The translations under genes were made by a program, and so were the position numbers. From positions 25,179,730 through 25,243,729 of the forward strand of contig NC_082697.1 of assembly GCF_949987515.2 (NCBI RefSeq): a DNA stretch of 64,000 nucleotides, in the 5' to 3' direction. Source of the stretch: Delphinus delphis (taxonomy: Eukaryota > Chordata > Mammalia > Artiodactyla > Delphinidae). Position 1 is the stretch's first letter. Each line of letters begins with the position of its first letter. Shown here one piece after another: positions 1-11,640 of this stretch. Below the pieces are notes generated by a model. It saw nothing but the letters and a program-made list of their open reading frames with translations. It had not been told where the DNA came from and searched no databases.

Positions 1-202
1 AAAAAAAAACTTTTTTAAATTCCTAATATTATACTTCCTTATCAAATAGCTCTCACAAAAACAGAAGGCTGCATAATCTAAATTCCAAATAATGAGCTTT
101 ATAAGTATTCATATGATAAAGAGAATTTATATGTTCCCTCTACATCACTCCAAAGGCCATGTTAGGTCCAACCTCTATTTTCATTCACCAAGTTATTTAT
201 TT

Positions 203-319
203 TTTACTTTTTTGGCCATGCCATGCGACTTGCAGGATCTTAGTTTACCAACCAGGGATTGAACCTGGGCCCTGGCAGTGAAAGCGCAGAGTCCTAACCA
301 CTGGACTGCCAGGGAATTC
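203..319 (-). mobile_element. Short tRNA-derived SINE
   Basis: Reads, on the plus strand, from a T-rich tail and ttggccatgcc through a B-box-like segment (accagggattgaacctg) to gccagggaattc, the reversed head of the short cetartiodactyl tRNA-type SINE of about 115 bp. Confidence 0.8.
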
Positions 320-330
320 ACCCACTATTT

Positions 331-590
331 TATTTATTTATTTATTTATTTATTTAAATTTATTTGGCTGCATAGGGTCTTAGTTGCAGCATGCGGCCTT
401 CTCTCTAGTTGTGGCGTTCAGGCTCCACAGCGCGCAGGCTCAGTAGTTGCTGCGTGCGGGCTCAGTAGTTACGGTGTGCAGGCTCAGTAGTCCCACAGCA
501 TGTGGGATCTTAGTTCCCCAACCAGGGATCGAACCTGCATGCCCTGCATTGGAAGGCGGATTCTTAACCATTAGACCACCAGGGATGTCC
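331..590 (-). mobile_element. CHR-1-like SINE
   Basis: The tail is a (TTTA)n run, followed by ggctgcatagggtcttag, the repeated gctcagtagt motifs, and the reversed head accaccagggatgtccc. Confidence 0.8.
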
Positions 591-639
591 CACTCACCAT
601 GTTATTTATATATCCTACTGTCTACTCAACATCTCTAGT

Positions 640-1740
640 TGGATATTTAATAGATATCTCATATACAAAATGTCCCATATCAAATTCTTGGTTCTCCATC
701 CCAACCCAAACCTACCTGGTGACTTCTACCCTCTCCCCAGTCTTTCTCAAATCAGTAAATTAGCAACTTAAGTCAATAATCTTGGAGTCATCCTTGACAC
801 ACAAACTTCCCCCTGCCAAAAGCCAATCCACTGGGGCAAATCCTATCCGCTGCACCTTCAAAACATCCTGAATCCAACTATTCCTCCTTACCTCCACCAT
901 TAATATTTGATCCAAACCACCAACCTCCCTCTTTGGCCCACACCAATAATTTCTTTTTTTTTCTTACTTTTATTTATAATAGTTTCTGAATTCACATTCC
1001 TGCTTCCACCCTTGCCCCACCAGTGTTTTCTCCAAGAGCAGAGTAACCTCTTTAAAAAGTAAAGGAGATAGGGACTTCCCCCCAATGCAGGGGGCCCGGG
1101 TTCGATCCCTGGTCAGGGAACTAGATCCCACATGCATGCCACAATAAAGATCCCAGGTGCCACAACTAAGACCTGGCGCAGCCAAATAAAAAAACAAAAC
1201 GAAAGGTAAAGGAGATAATGTCACTCCCTCTGCTCAAAACCCTCCAATGGTCTCCCACATCATTTAGAAAATCCAAAATCCTTTCCTTGACTCTTAAAAT
1301 CCCACATGCTCTGGCCCTGTTTACCTTCTGAGATTCTACCATTATTGCCCTTACTCACAATGTCTTCAGTTTTACTAGCCTCCTTGCTGTTTTATGAATG
1401 TATCAAGCATGTTCCCACCTCAGGGCTTTGACGCTTGCTATTCCCTTTGCCTGGACTGTTCCTCTCCCAGATATCCACATGGCTAGCTTATCTTCTTCAG
1501 GTCTTTGCTCAAATATCACTTGATCAGAGAAGTCTTTCTTAACTACTGCGTCTAACAGCACTCCCTACCACCCTCCTCTCTCTGTCCAACATATCTGCTT
1601 AACACTTTATCACCACCTGAATATATTAAACATGTGTGTATAAAATATATTTTTCATCACATTAAATTTCAAACTCTATGAGAGGAGACTTCCTTTTGTT
1701 CACTACTGTATCCCTGATACCTATACAAAGTAGAGGGACT
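640..1740 (+). mobile_element. L2 LINE 3' region
   Basis: Contains the diagnostic L2 order: ctccaatggtctcccac, then cacctcagggctttg, cctggactgttcctctccc, caggtctttgctcaaatatcac, and the end gttcactactgtatccc. It is interrupted by a SINE at 1071-1205. The 5' limit is uncertain. Confidence 0.65.
1071..1205 (+). mobile_element. CHR-1-like SINE lacking box A region
   Basis: The head gggacttcccccc runs straight into caatgcagggggcccg, so the segment with the first promoter box is missing. It is flanked by the 12-bp TSD gtaaaggagata (1059-1070 and 1206-1217) and sits inside the L2. Confidence 0.8.
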
Positions 1741-1985
1741 CAGCAAAATGTTAAGACTGGTGAGGATGTAAAAATAAATGAAATTCACACAGATTGCTGA
1801 TACAAGTATAAATAGTACAACATCTCTGGAAAATCTTTTGGCAGTATACACACTCAATGACCTTCTAATTACACTCCTAGGTATATACCCAACAAAAAGT
1901 ATGTATACCCAAAGACACAGAAGAATGTTCTTTGAAGCATTATTCCTAACAGCCAAAAACTGGAAACAAGCTTTTGTTCAACTGG
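1740..1985 (-). mobile_element. L1M 3' fragment
   Basis: Reverse complement of an old L1 3' region: ctggtgaggatgtaaa, then gtatatacccaaca, and ccaaaaactggaaaca. Confidence 0.6.
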
Positions 1986-1986
1986 G

Positions 1987-2175
1987 CAACTGGGCTCGTG
2001 AGCCACAACTACTGAGCCTGTGCGTCTGGAGCCTGTGCTCCGCGACAAGAGAGGCCGCGACAGTGAGAGGCCCGCGCACCGCGATGAAAAGGGGCCCCCG
2101 CTCGCCGCAACTAGAGAGAAAGCCCTGGCACAGAAACGAAGACCCAACACAGCCATAAATAAATAAATAAATAAA
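1987..2175 (+). mobile_element. CHR-2 SINE, 5' truncated
   Basis: Starts in the middle of the element (gggctcgtgagccacaac) and continues to the usual end cagccataaataaataaa. The tRNA-like head is absent. Confidence 0.8.
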
Positions 2176-3810
2176 AGTTGTTGGAAAGAAAAAACAGACT
2201 TGGTTCAAGACAGGCATCATCTTCTTTATGAAGCCTTTTTTGAAATACATACATACATACATGCACATGCATTAGGTCAGATGCCTATCCTTGATGGTTC
2301 TTTTTTTTTTTTCTTGATGGTTCTTATCATGCTATTATTACTGCTTACCATTCGGTACTCAAACATCAATCTGCTCCTCCCTCCACCACTGAACGACTTT
2401 TAAATTTCTCCAGTGCCTTAGAATTCTCTTTATATTCCCCAGAATCCAGTACTAAGGGCTCAATAAATATTTGTAAAAGTAAATGAGTATTTGAAATCAA
2501 AAGTATCTTAGAAAATCAATGACTTTTAGTCACTGTAATGATAATTCATTAATAGTCCACCTTCTAGTATAATTAGCTGTTTGTCTTCTTTCCAGTAGAA
2601 TACAAATATTAGGTCCCTCAAAAAAATGATTCATTGAACTCAATTACCAAAGTAAAGAGAACAAAGAGACCCAAGTGGAAATGGCAAGTAAACTAAAACA
2701 ATACACCAAAAAAAGGAACATTCATGTAAAAATAATCAGGAACTGATTTTAGGATTTCAAATTACTATTTAAAAACTATGGTTTTAATGGAAACTCTCCT
2801 TATTTACCAAATCACTCCTCAGAATCCAACAGCCACAAAATTAGCATGTACTATTTAGAGACCTATAGAAAGCTCACAGCAAGCCAAGTGTTGATGTCCA
2901 CAGCTACAGCTATGTGCTCAGTGGCTGTGAGGCATGTTTGGCATCCCATCTCCTTCCCAAGAAATTCACTGCCTCCATCGATTGAACCAGAATCTTTGCT
3001 TCACTACTTCCCAGTACAACTCTCCCCAACAGCATCAATTACAAGGGGAAAAGATGGACAATCATTGTCCAAACTTAATTAAAATCCAGTTGTCAAAGCT
3101 TTCATTACAAGAGCAATCAACAAAGTTTTAGGACAAAGAAGGAAAGACAAGCTGGAAGATATCTGAGGACTGGGACTGAATCTAAACCACCTTGGCAGCC
3201 CCACAGCAGTTAGCACCATCCCTGTACCTAACAGCATCACAATACAGTTGTTAAATGAACAGCTTCACTGAGACTAGGAAGGGGATTTTTACTTTATCTG
3301 TATTGTTTAAGTTTCTAAAATATATTCATGCATTACAAAATCACTCATGTAATAACAAATAGTGTCCAGAACATGCTTTTACAGTCCCTCAATTGATTCT
3401 CATCTTGTCAGGTGATTACCTGTCAGGTAGACAGAGACGGTATGGCTATCCCCATTTCACAGATGATAAGACACTCAAAATCCAAATATGAATTGTCCAA
3501 AGCTGCACTGCTTCTGAGCTGAAGGTAGAAGGAAACACTGGGAAGCACCCATGTCTTCACTTGCTACACTTCTAACTAAAGAGAAACAGAATGTCCCCTC
3601 ACAGATCCAACTCTCAAAAACCCACACCCCTGCATTCTAGCTGTGTGACAGTGAGCAAACCACCTGACTTCTGAACCTTATATGAAATAAGAGGATGAGA
3701 ATACTACTACCTACCTCACTTGATTGCTGTAAAAATTAGATAATGTGTGAAAATTGTTCTGAAATATAGTTGGTTGATATTATTTCTGTTAATGATATAT
3801 AAATAAGAAA
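2176..3810. other. Intronic sequence, no gene seen
   Basis: Holds a (CATA)n stretch near 2248-2263 and poly-T near 2301. A MIR-like stretch runs from about 3395 to 3710. I see no exon or RNA gene. Confidence 0.6.
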
Positions 3811-3814
3811 TGAC

Positions 3815-4140
3815 CAGGACTTCCCTGGTGGTGCAGTGGTTAAGAATCTGCCTGCCAATGCAGGGGACACAGGTTCGAGCCCTGGTCCAGGAAGATCCCA
3901 CATGCTGCGGAGCAACTAAGCCCACAACTAAGCCCCACAACTACTGAGCCTGCGCTCTAGAGCCCACCAGCCACAACTACTGATCCCGTGCACCTAGAGC
4001 CCATGCTCCACAACAAGAGAAGCTACTGCAATGAGATGTCCGCGCACCACAACAAAGAGTAGCCCCTGCTCACGCCAACTAGAGAAAGCCCACCCGCAGC
4101 AACGAAGACCAAATGCAGCCAAAAATAAAATTAATTTAAA
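3815..4140 (+). mobile_element. CHR-2 SINE, long form
   Basis: Full-length pattern from gacttccctggtggtgc to gcagccaaaaataaaatta, with the repeated acaactactga blocks in the body. Confidence 0.88.
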
Positions 4141-4587
4141 AAAAAATGAACATGCTGACTCTAATAGAAGACAAACTGTGTGAGACTCTACATTATAAAA
4201 CAGAGAATATGTGTTTCATAAGTAGCAACTAGACAACCAAAATTGATTTCACCCAGATATACTGTTTCCTTAACACCTAATTCTAAAACAAAACAAAATG
4301 AAACATCCAACAAGCAAATGGAACTCTCATACATTACTGTTTAGAAATGCAAAATGGTAGGGTGCAGCCATTCTGAAAAACACTCTGAGGGTTTCTTATA
4401 AACTTAAACATGAAATTACCATAGAACCCAGCAATCCCACTCCTCTTTACCCAAGAGAAATAAAGACATATGTCCACAAAAGACCTGTGCATAAATATTT
4501 AGAGTTTCATTCAAAATCATCAAAACAGGAAAGGAAACAACCCAAATGTCCACTAACTGGTAGACAGATTTTTAAAAAATCATGGTA

Positions 4588-4876
4588 AAGAGCTTCCCTG
4601 GTGGTGCAGTGGTTAGGAATCCACCTGCCAATGCAGGGGACATGGGTGCGAGCCCTGGTCCAGGAAGATCCCGTATGCCGTGGAGCAACTAAGCCCATGA
4701 GTCACAACTACCGAGCCTGCGCTCTAGAGCCCATGTGCCACAACTACTGAAGCCCGCGTGCCTACAGCCCGTGCTCCGCAACAAGAGAAGCTACTACAAT
4801 AAGAAGCCCGTGCACCGCAACGAAGACCCAACGCAGCCAAAATAAAATAAATTTAATTAATTAATTTTTTAAAAAT
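4588..4876 (+). mobile_element. CHR-2 SINE, long form
   Basis: From agagcttccctggtgg to acgcagccaaaataaaat. The short TSD atcatggta occurs at 4579-4587 and 4877-4885, which shows insertion into the older L1. Confidence 0.87.
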
Positions 4877-5023
4877 ATCATGGTACATCCACAAAGTGAA
4901 ATGCTACTCAGCAATAAAAGGTTACTACAGATACAACATGAACAATTCTCAAAACAATTAGAGTAAGTGAAAGATATCAGATACAAAGGCTATATATTGT
5001 ATGGTGTCATTTACATGACATGG

Positions 5024-5026
<3 letters not shown>

Positions 5027-5071
<45 letters not shown>
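5027..5071 (+). repeat. (AG)n microsatellite
   Basis: About 22 uninterrupted AG units inside the L1 fragment. Confidence 0.98.
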
Positions 5072-5076
<5 letters not shown>

Positions 5077-5815
5077 CTAGAGGGACAAAAACCAGTATAC
5101 TAGTCACCAGGGGCTGCTAAATGAGGGGAAAGGAGCACGAGGGATCTTTTGGGAAAGAGAAAGAAAAAAGAAACTACTCCATTTACACATCTGGGGAAAA
5201 AAAGGAATACTTAATTATCACAATATTTATGCTCAATTTGGTTCAGTATTCGCTTAAGAAATTTTATCTAAACCACCTAACAACTGCTAGGTTAAACCTC
5301 TCTGTGGAGGTCTTACAGGGATGCCATGCTTTCAAAGAAACCATTCTTTTTTTTCAGTCAGTATTGGGAGAAGCTCATTGGTAACATCAAAAGACGGGGT
5401 ACTTCTCTTTTCTAAGGAATCAGTATTATTTTGACAGTGCTCACTCTGGTAGTCACCATTATTTGACTTTCATTCATCATCCCCTACTTCATTCCTCCTG
5501 TTCTCCCTGTTCCAAAACCCCCAAAAGGGAAACCTATAGTTCTCACCTACAAATAAATGAGAAATAAGCAACACTCAAATTCCTTCTCTGGAGTTTGAAA
5601 GGCAAACCACTCAGTAGCAAATCACTCTGCCTTTTTCACAAGAAAAAAAAAAAAAGGAAAATTTTCACTATGTGCCAAAACCAGCAAACCAACAGCTGCA
5701 AATTACTACAACCATATAAAATTTAAAAACTATTCACCCAGGGTAAGGAAGACACTCCATGGCTGAGAGTCAATCAAATGCGCTTCCAAAAGGTGAACAG
5801 AAATACTGAGATTTA
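5072..5815. other. Intronic sequence, no gene seen
   Basis: The first part is the tail of the L1 fragment. The rest is unassigned. An A-run lies at 5643-5655. I see nothing functional here. Confidence 0.55.
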
Positions 5816-5818
5816 TTG

Positions 5819-5933
5819 GGAATTCCCTGGCAGTCCAGTGGTTAGGACTCAGCGCTTTCACTGCCGTGGCCCAGGTTCAATCTCTTGTCAAAGAACTAAA
5901 GTACCGCAAGGCACCGAATGGCCTAAAAAAAAA
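5819..5933 (+). mobile_element. Short tRNA-derived SINE
   Basis: The head gaattccctggcagtcc and the tail cctaaaaaaaaaa define the approximately 115-bp type. Confidence 0.8.
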
Positions 5934-6289
5934 AGTATACATCAAATTTCTGTAGGTTGAATTACATCTTAAATCATTGAGGAGCTACCCCAAAGTAACT
6001 TCTATACACAATACATTGACCATATACCCTCAGACTAAAAACAAACAAAAAAACCTGTAATCAAAGAGGTTTACAAACTGAACTTCACGGTAACATGGGT
6101 TAGCAATCTTGGAGCTATATATTTATATTTATATTCTAGGTTTGGGCAAATAAGTAAAATATATTGTGGATTATGTGAGTCAGGCTTACAATCCCTAGGT
6201 AAGAGAAAGGACTTAAAAATATGGAAAGGATAAAGGCTAAACGAAGTTTGTGGTATTGGAGGTATTAGTCTGAACACACAGTTCTGAAA

Positions 6290-6990
6290 CCAAGTACCCT
6301 TATCAAGATTATGATTAATCTATCCAAAACTTTATTCCCTTTCTTGTCCCCTCTGACCTCAATCCTGTGCTAACTGAACACTAATCAACCATAGTCAGAT
6401 GAGTAAAACTGCTATTGTTGATAAAAGCATTAACGAACTAAAACTGCTGTTATAAACATTATCATTAACATACAAACTCAGGTTGTTCCTCCAGCACAAG
6501 TTGAGCTAACAGACCCCCGAGCCATGGATCACTTTGCCTGGAGAATCGTAAACCAGAGACGTTCTGACTCCCAAAACTACAATTAAGAAATGTCACAGGG
6601 CTTCCCTGGTGGCGCAGTGGTTAGAGTCCACCTGCCAATGCAGGGGACGCGGGTTCGTGCCCCGGTCCGGGAAGATCCCACATGCCATGGAGAAGCTGGG
6701 CCCGTGAGCCATGGCCACTGAGCCTGCGCGTCCGGAGCCTGTGCTCCGCAACAGGAGAGGCCACAACAGTGAGAAGCCCGCGTACCGCAAAAAAATAAAA
6801 ATAAAAAAGAAATGTCACAGAAATGTCACAAAACGAACATTAGTCCCAGCCTCTTTGTTCTTCCCCTTTAAAAGAAAAAACCCTAACTCAAAGACCAGGT
6901 GGGTTTGGATCCGACTCCCTTGCTTGGCGCCCTGTAATAAATCCTTACTTTGCTGCAAACTACCACTGTCAGAGTTTGGCTTTCTGCACC
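6290..6990 (+). mobile_element. Probable solo LTR, interrupted by a SINE
   Basis: The 3' part has an LTR layout: a CT-rich stretch, ggatccgactcccttgc, a polyadenylation signal in ccctgtaataaatcc, then cagagtttggctttctgca. No internal retroviral coding sequence is seen beside it. The 5' boundary is not certain and could lie nearer 6415. This is read as an old non-coding retroviral remnant. Confidence 0.5.
6599..6806 (+). mobile_element. Short-subfamily CHR-2 SINE
   Basis: From gcttccctggtggcgcag to gcccgcgtaccgcaaaaa. It has a 14-bp TSD aagaaatgtcacag at 6585-6598 and 6807-6820 and is inserted in the LTR. Confidence 0.92.
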
Positions 6991-7437
6991 ATGGACACAG
7001 GAGCCCTTTGCTCAGTTTCAGTTTTTATTACATGTAGATAAAAATAGAAATTTAGATATATGCATGTGCATATATGTATGTGTACATATATACATAGATT
7101 TTTTAGCTCTGCCCATTAAAAGGATCTGGAAGCAATAACATCCCATAGCAATGAGCACATACAACAACCACATCTCGATTTCTAAATAATTTTCTCCACT
7201 AACAGGAATTAGGAGAGAAATATCTTGGAGAAATGGCTGATTCCAATGCTCAGGTAGGAAGATAAGCCTGGAATATCTCTTTTGCGCCAAAAAGTAAGGA
7301 AGTAGTCCAAGAATGTTGGGAACTTGTCAAAAGCTAGCTTGAAGGGGTTCCCACTGCCAAATCTGGGACAATGTGAAAAACACAATAAATAATGATGGTA
7401 ACAGATTATAACCTGCTACATAAAATAAGAATCCACA
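6991..7437. other. Intronic sequence, no gene seen
   Basis: A/T-rich with a tatatgcatgtgcatat-like stretch near 7054-7100. No feature recognised. Confidence 0.5.
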
Positions 7438-8776
7438 TTGAGTTGGCAAAAAGGTTCATTCGGTTTTTTCCGTAAGATGGGTCTAGTAGCACTTAGCTGT
7501 CTTTAACTTCATTCCAAACAATTTGTTAGACTGTATGTGACAGCTGTCATATCAGTATGTATTTAAAAAAAACTTATCAAAGTTGGTGAATTTTTGTGTA
7601 GCCATTTTAATATTGAAGGTGGAAGAAAAAAGCAACATTTTTGGCATATTATGCTGTATTATTTCAAGAAAGGTAAAAATGCAACCGAAATGCAAAAAAT
7701 GATTTGTGCAATGTATGGCGAAGGTGCTGCGACTGATCGAATGCGTCAAAAGTGGTTTGCAAAGTTTTGTACTGGAGATTTCTCGCTGGAGGATGCTCCA
7801 CGGTCGGGTAGGCCAGATGAAGTTGATAGCGATCAAATCGAGACATTAATTGAAAACAATCAATGTTATATGACGCGGGAGACAGCTGACATACCCAAAT
7901 ATCCATATCAAGCACTGAAAATCATTTCCACCAGCGTGGTTATGTTCATCACTTTGATGTGTGGGTTCCAGATAAGTTAAATGAAAAAAACCTTGACCTT
8001 ATTTCTGCATGCGATTCTCTACTGAAACGTAATGAAAACGTTCCGTTTTTAAAACAAAATTGTGACAGGCAATGAAAAGTGGATAGAGTACAATAATGTG
8101 GAACGGAAGAGACCGTGGGGCAAGCAAAATGAACCACCACCAACCACACCAAAGGCCAGTCTTCATCCAAAGAAGGTGATGTTGTGTATATAGTGGGATT
8201 GGAAGGGAGTTCTCCGTTATGAGCTCCTTCTCAAAAACCAAATGATTAATTCCAACAAGTACTGCTCCCAATTAGAAAAACTGAAAGCGTAACTCAACAA
8301 CAAGCGTCCAGAATGAGTCAACAGAAAACACATAATCTTCCATCGAGATAATGCAAGACTGCATGTTTCTTTGATGGCCAGGCAAAAACTGTTACAGCTT
8401 GGCTGGGAAGTTCTGATTCATTCGCTGTATTCACCAGACATTGCACCATCAGATTTCCATTTCTTTTGATCTTTACAAAATTCTCTTAATGGGGGCTTCC
8501 CTGGTGGCGCAGTGGTTGAGAGTCCGCCTGCCGATGCAGGGGACACGGGTTCGTGCCCCGGTCCGGGAAGATCCCACATGCCGCAGAGCGTCTGGGCCCG
8601 TGAGCCACGGCCGCTAAGCCTGCGCGTCCGGAGCCTGTGCTCCGCAAGGGGAGAGGCCACAACAGTGAGAGGCCCGCGTGCCACAAAATAAATAAATAAA
8701 TAAAGTTCTTAGTGAAAATGCAAAATGTATCTTTTATTTTTACTTAAAAACCGAAGGCAATTTTTGGCCAACCCAA
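7438..8776 (+). mobile_element. Decayed mariner DNA transposon, copy A
   Basis: The ends are degraded inverted repeats: ttggcaaaaaggttcattcg at the left and tttttggccaacccaa at the right. The N-terminal transposase frame is readable at about 7610-7980 (FKKGKNATEMQ, KWFAKFCTGDFSLEDAPRSG, with the helix-turn-helix region). Stops and shifts follow. The segment normally carrying the first catalytic Asp reads VTGNEKW, so that Asp is Asn here. The second-Asp region FHRDNAR and the third-Asp region YSPDIAPSDFHF are still visible. A SINE at 8493-8700 has replaced about 146 bp near the 3' end. The element is dead. Confidence 0.9.
8493..8700 (+). mobile_element. Short-subfamily CHR-2 SINE inside mariner A
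   Basis: From gggcttccctggtggcgc to gcgtgccacaaaataaata. There is no TSD: the mariner stops at ttctcttaatgg and resumes at aataaagttctt, skipping sequence that copy B retains. Confidence 0.9.
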
Positions 8777-8935
8777 TACATACAAATAAGGGTTAGAAAA
8801 TGCTCTGCAGTAGAATATTAACTAAAAAGCAAAGAATAACTCATAGAAAATCACAGCACAACTATCAGAGTAATAACTGACTCAGGCAAACATCATCAAT
8901 AAATGCTACCGCCAATGGATAAAAGTTTGATAAGG

Positions 8936-9225
8936 GACTTCCCTGGCGGCGCAGTGGTTAAGAGGTTAAGAATTCTCCTGCCAATGCAGCGGACACGGGT
9001 TCGAGCCTTGGTCCGGGAAGATCCCACATGCCGCGGAGCAACTAAGCTCGTGAGCCATAACTCCTGAGCCTGCATGCCACAACTACTGAAGCCTGTGCGC
9101 CTAGAGCCCATTCTCCACAACAAGAGAAGCCACTGCAGTGAGAAGCCCAGACACTGCAACAAAGAGTAGACCCCGCTCGCCACAACAAAGACCCAACACA
9201 GCCAAAAATAAAATATAAATACATA
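8936..9225 (+). mobile_element. CHR-2 SINE, long form
   Basis: The head gggacttccctggcggcgc carries an internal direct repeat of ggttaag. The tail is cagccaaaaataaaat. Confidence 0.87.
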
Positions 9226-9244
9226 AATAGAATTTTTTAAAAAG

Positions 9245-9640
9245 AACATTATTGGAACAAATGGCAAAATTTGAATAAAGTCCGTATATTAGATAATAAT
9301 ATTGTATCAAATCTGTATTTCCTGATTTTGGTAAGTATATTGCTGTGGTTACGTAAGAGAATGTCCTAGTTTATTGGAAATATACATTACCTTATTTATG
9401 GTAAAGAAGTATCACAAAAAAAAAAAAAAGAAGTATCACATTTGTAACTTACTCTAAAATACAGTTCCAAAAAATAATATGCATGTATAAAAAGAATATA
9501 GAAAATATAGTAAAATGCTGACATTTGGGGAATCAAGGTGAATGGCATACAGGAATTTTAATAACATTCTTGCAACTTTTTCCTAAGTTTGAAATTATGT
9601 CAAAATACAAAGTTTGGAAAAAAAAAGAAAAAGGAGTAAA
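9245..9640 (+). mobile_element. LINE 3' end-like fragment (L1M type?)
   Basis: Text such as ttattggaacaaatggcaa, taagagaatgtcct and tttgaaattatgtcaaaat, ending in an A-rich tail, resembles an old L1 3' end. The family is not certain. Confidence 0.4.
9417..9426 (+). mobile_element. Poly(A)-only insertion with TSD
   Basis: Ten extra A residues are bracketed by exact copies of aaagaagtatcaca (9403-9416 and 9427-9440), the pattern left by an extremely truncated LINE-driven insertion. Confidence 0.6.
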
Positions 9641-10090
9641 AAAAAAAAAAGTGGTTTTTGAAATAATGTGATCACCACCCTTGAATATGTTTGTGTTTTT
9701 CTAACACAGTATGGTGTAATATATTTAAGAAGAGATGACAGGATAGTTTAAACCACTGAGGCAGACCAACCCATCAAGGGAAAATTAAGGAGGAGCTTAT
9801 GAAAACTATAGCTCCTGAGTTCCCAGCAGCTCCAGGCAGCTATTGGATGAATGCCAGGGGAGCTAAGACCATCATCACCTCGTCCCCTACCTCTCCTTCA
9901 CCACTCAGAACTTGCCTCTCCTAAGCCACCTCTACCTTTAATCTCGGCCATAAAGAGAACTTGCTTCTGCCTGCCTCCTCCCTGTGAAGCTGACTCCACG
10001 TCTCAAGAGGGAAACAAAATGAATCACACTTTCTCAATATTAAGGACAAAAAAATCCTGCCATATTTTTGGTGGATAAAAGTCCACTAGT
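9641..10090. other. Intronic sequence, no gene seen
   Basis: Contains a 12-A run at 9639-9650 and no recognised element. A 75-codon open frame at 9851-10078 has no recognisable domain. Confidence 0.5.
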
Positions 10091-10094
10091 GGAC

Positions 10095-10415
10095 TTCCCT
10101 GGTGGCACAGTGGTTAAGAATCCGCCTGCCAATGCAGGGGACACGGGTTCGATCCCTGGTCCAGGAAGATCCCACATGCCGCGGAGCAACTAAGCCCATG
10201 CGCCACAACTGACCTTGCACTCTGGAGCCTGTGAGCCACAACTACTGAGCCCACGTGCTGCAACTACTGAAGCTCACATGCCTAGAGCCCATGCTCTGCA
10301 ACAGGAGAAGCCACTGCAGTGAGAAGCCCACACACTGCAACCAAGAGTAGCCCCCGCTCGCCGCAACTAGAGAAAGCCTGCGCGCAGCAACAAAGACCCA
10401 AGGCAGCCAAAAAAG
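10095..10415 (+). mobile_element. CHR-2 SINE, long form
   Basis: From acttccctggtggcacag to aaggcagccaaaaaagaaa. A weak TSD with cactagt lies on both sides. Confidence 0.88.
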
Positions 10416-10420
10416 AAAAA

Positions 10421-11445
10421 AAATCACTAGTATTTTAGCTTTTACGGGGGGTTGGGGAGGGGGAGAGGTTGGATAGTGGTAAGCAGACAGTAAACTAGCT
10501 AAAAACTATATGTGAATTAGAGGAATTGGTGATTTTGATTAGTGTAGCTCTAGGGATATAAGGTAAAAATGAATAAATCTGTGCTATTTCAATGTCTGTT
10601 CTCATGTGGCTTTGAAAAATTAAAAGCAGGCAGGACCTCTGCATGAAGATGGCTAAGTTAACAAAGGAATAAGGGAAACATCTGTAGGAGAGGAAAAGGT
10701 CAAAGTAGTGTGTCAAGGGAGCTGTGCTATGCCTGGTATTAACATTTCACTTGAGTTGGTCGAGAGGTCAGATTACATATTTGTTGCCATCAGCTAATTT
10801 AATTGAAAGGTCTAGCCAACTCCAAAGCTATCAATTCAGACAGAAGGTTACCTAGCTCTGAGTTACTCTGAATTTTACTTTGATTTCTGCATTTAATTAC
10901 AGCAATACAAAATAGAGGGGTAGAATCACATTTTAAAGAGCCACATTCCAAAGTAAAGGTTCACTGCATAGTCCATATACTATATTTGATGATCCATATT
11001 TGACAGCTCCTCACAGGGCCACGTAAAATTAGCATGGACATTTCTTGGGCTTTTGATGTTCATTGCCATCATCTGCTTCACTGCTAAAATCAGGAAACAT
11101 ATGGAATGAATTGGTAAAACATGCTGAGAGTTTCTGCTGCCTTTTTGTTTTTTGTTTTTAATTCATCACTAAGGCCAATTCAGGATACCTCTAAACAAGA
11201 CCAAGATCTAATACAGCAATCTTTAAATCATATCCATCCACAGAATATTTTAGATGTTAGGGAAAGAAAGTTGTTGAAGAAAACTGATGGGAAATCAAGT
11301 ATATTCAGGGAGCACTGGTATCCTCGGGAACACATGTCTAAAAACCTCTAGCTTACCTGGTAAAAACAAGGAGCCACGTGATAGAAAGTAAAAAATAGTG
11401 GGTTTTGGACTCAGATCTCAATGAATTCAATATCAGGACTGAACT
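10421..11445. other. Intronic sequence, no gene seen
   Basis: A G-rich patch (ggggggttggggaggggg, about 10445-10463) and otherwise undistinguished sequence. No splice-bounded exon recognised. Confidence 0.5.
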
Positions 11446-11449
11446 AAGT

Positions 11450-11640
11450 GGGCATAGTGTTATCTGCTGCTGATTAACTGTGTGACCTAGGGGAATTTAT
11501 TTAACTTCTCTGAGCCTTATTTCTTCGTTTGTAAAACAGAGATACTAACTCCCTCTCAAGGATGTTCTAAGAATTACATGAGATAACATACATGAAAAGT
11601 GCCCAGCAGAAAATCTAGCAAAAACTTTTTTTTAAAGAAT
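11450..11640 (+). mobile_element. MIR SINE
   Basis: Contains the MIR core order: gctgattaactgtgtgacc, ttaacttctctgagcc, tttgtaaaacagagatac, then agtgcccagca. Confidence 0.75.

Larger units (their letters stand above)
4280..5200 (-). mobile_element. L1M 3' region, interrupted
   Basis: Reverse-complement L1 text runs through cattctgaaaaacactc and ccagcaatcccactcc, is broken by a SINE at 4588-4876, and resumes with catggtacatccacaaag and actcagcaataaaagg. Confidence 0.65.

Noticed and set aside
3815..3870. Possible tRNA genes (A- and B-box-like segments, ggttcgagccctggtcc)
   Set aside because: These are the tRNA-derived heads of SINEs. They lack a complete cloverleaf and are followed by the SINE body.
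6593..6818. Recurring open frames with peptides like RAGSVAMAHGPS and PADAGDTGSCPG at many sites
   Set aside because: They are chance translations of CHR-2 SINE bodies in different frames. The same DNA recurs about fifty times and is not a protein family.
7594..7980. A domesticated mariner transposase gene
   Set aside because: The frame covers only the N-terminal third, starts without a convincing ATG, and is followed by stops, a lost catalytic residue and a SINE-linked deletion.
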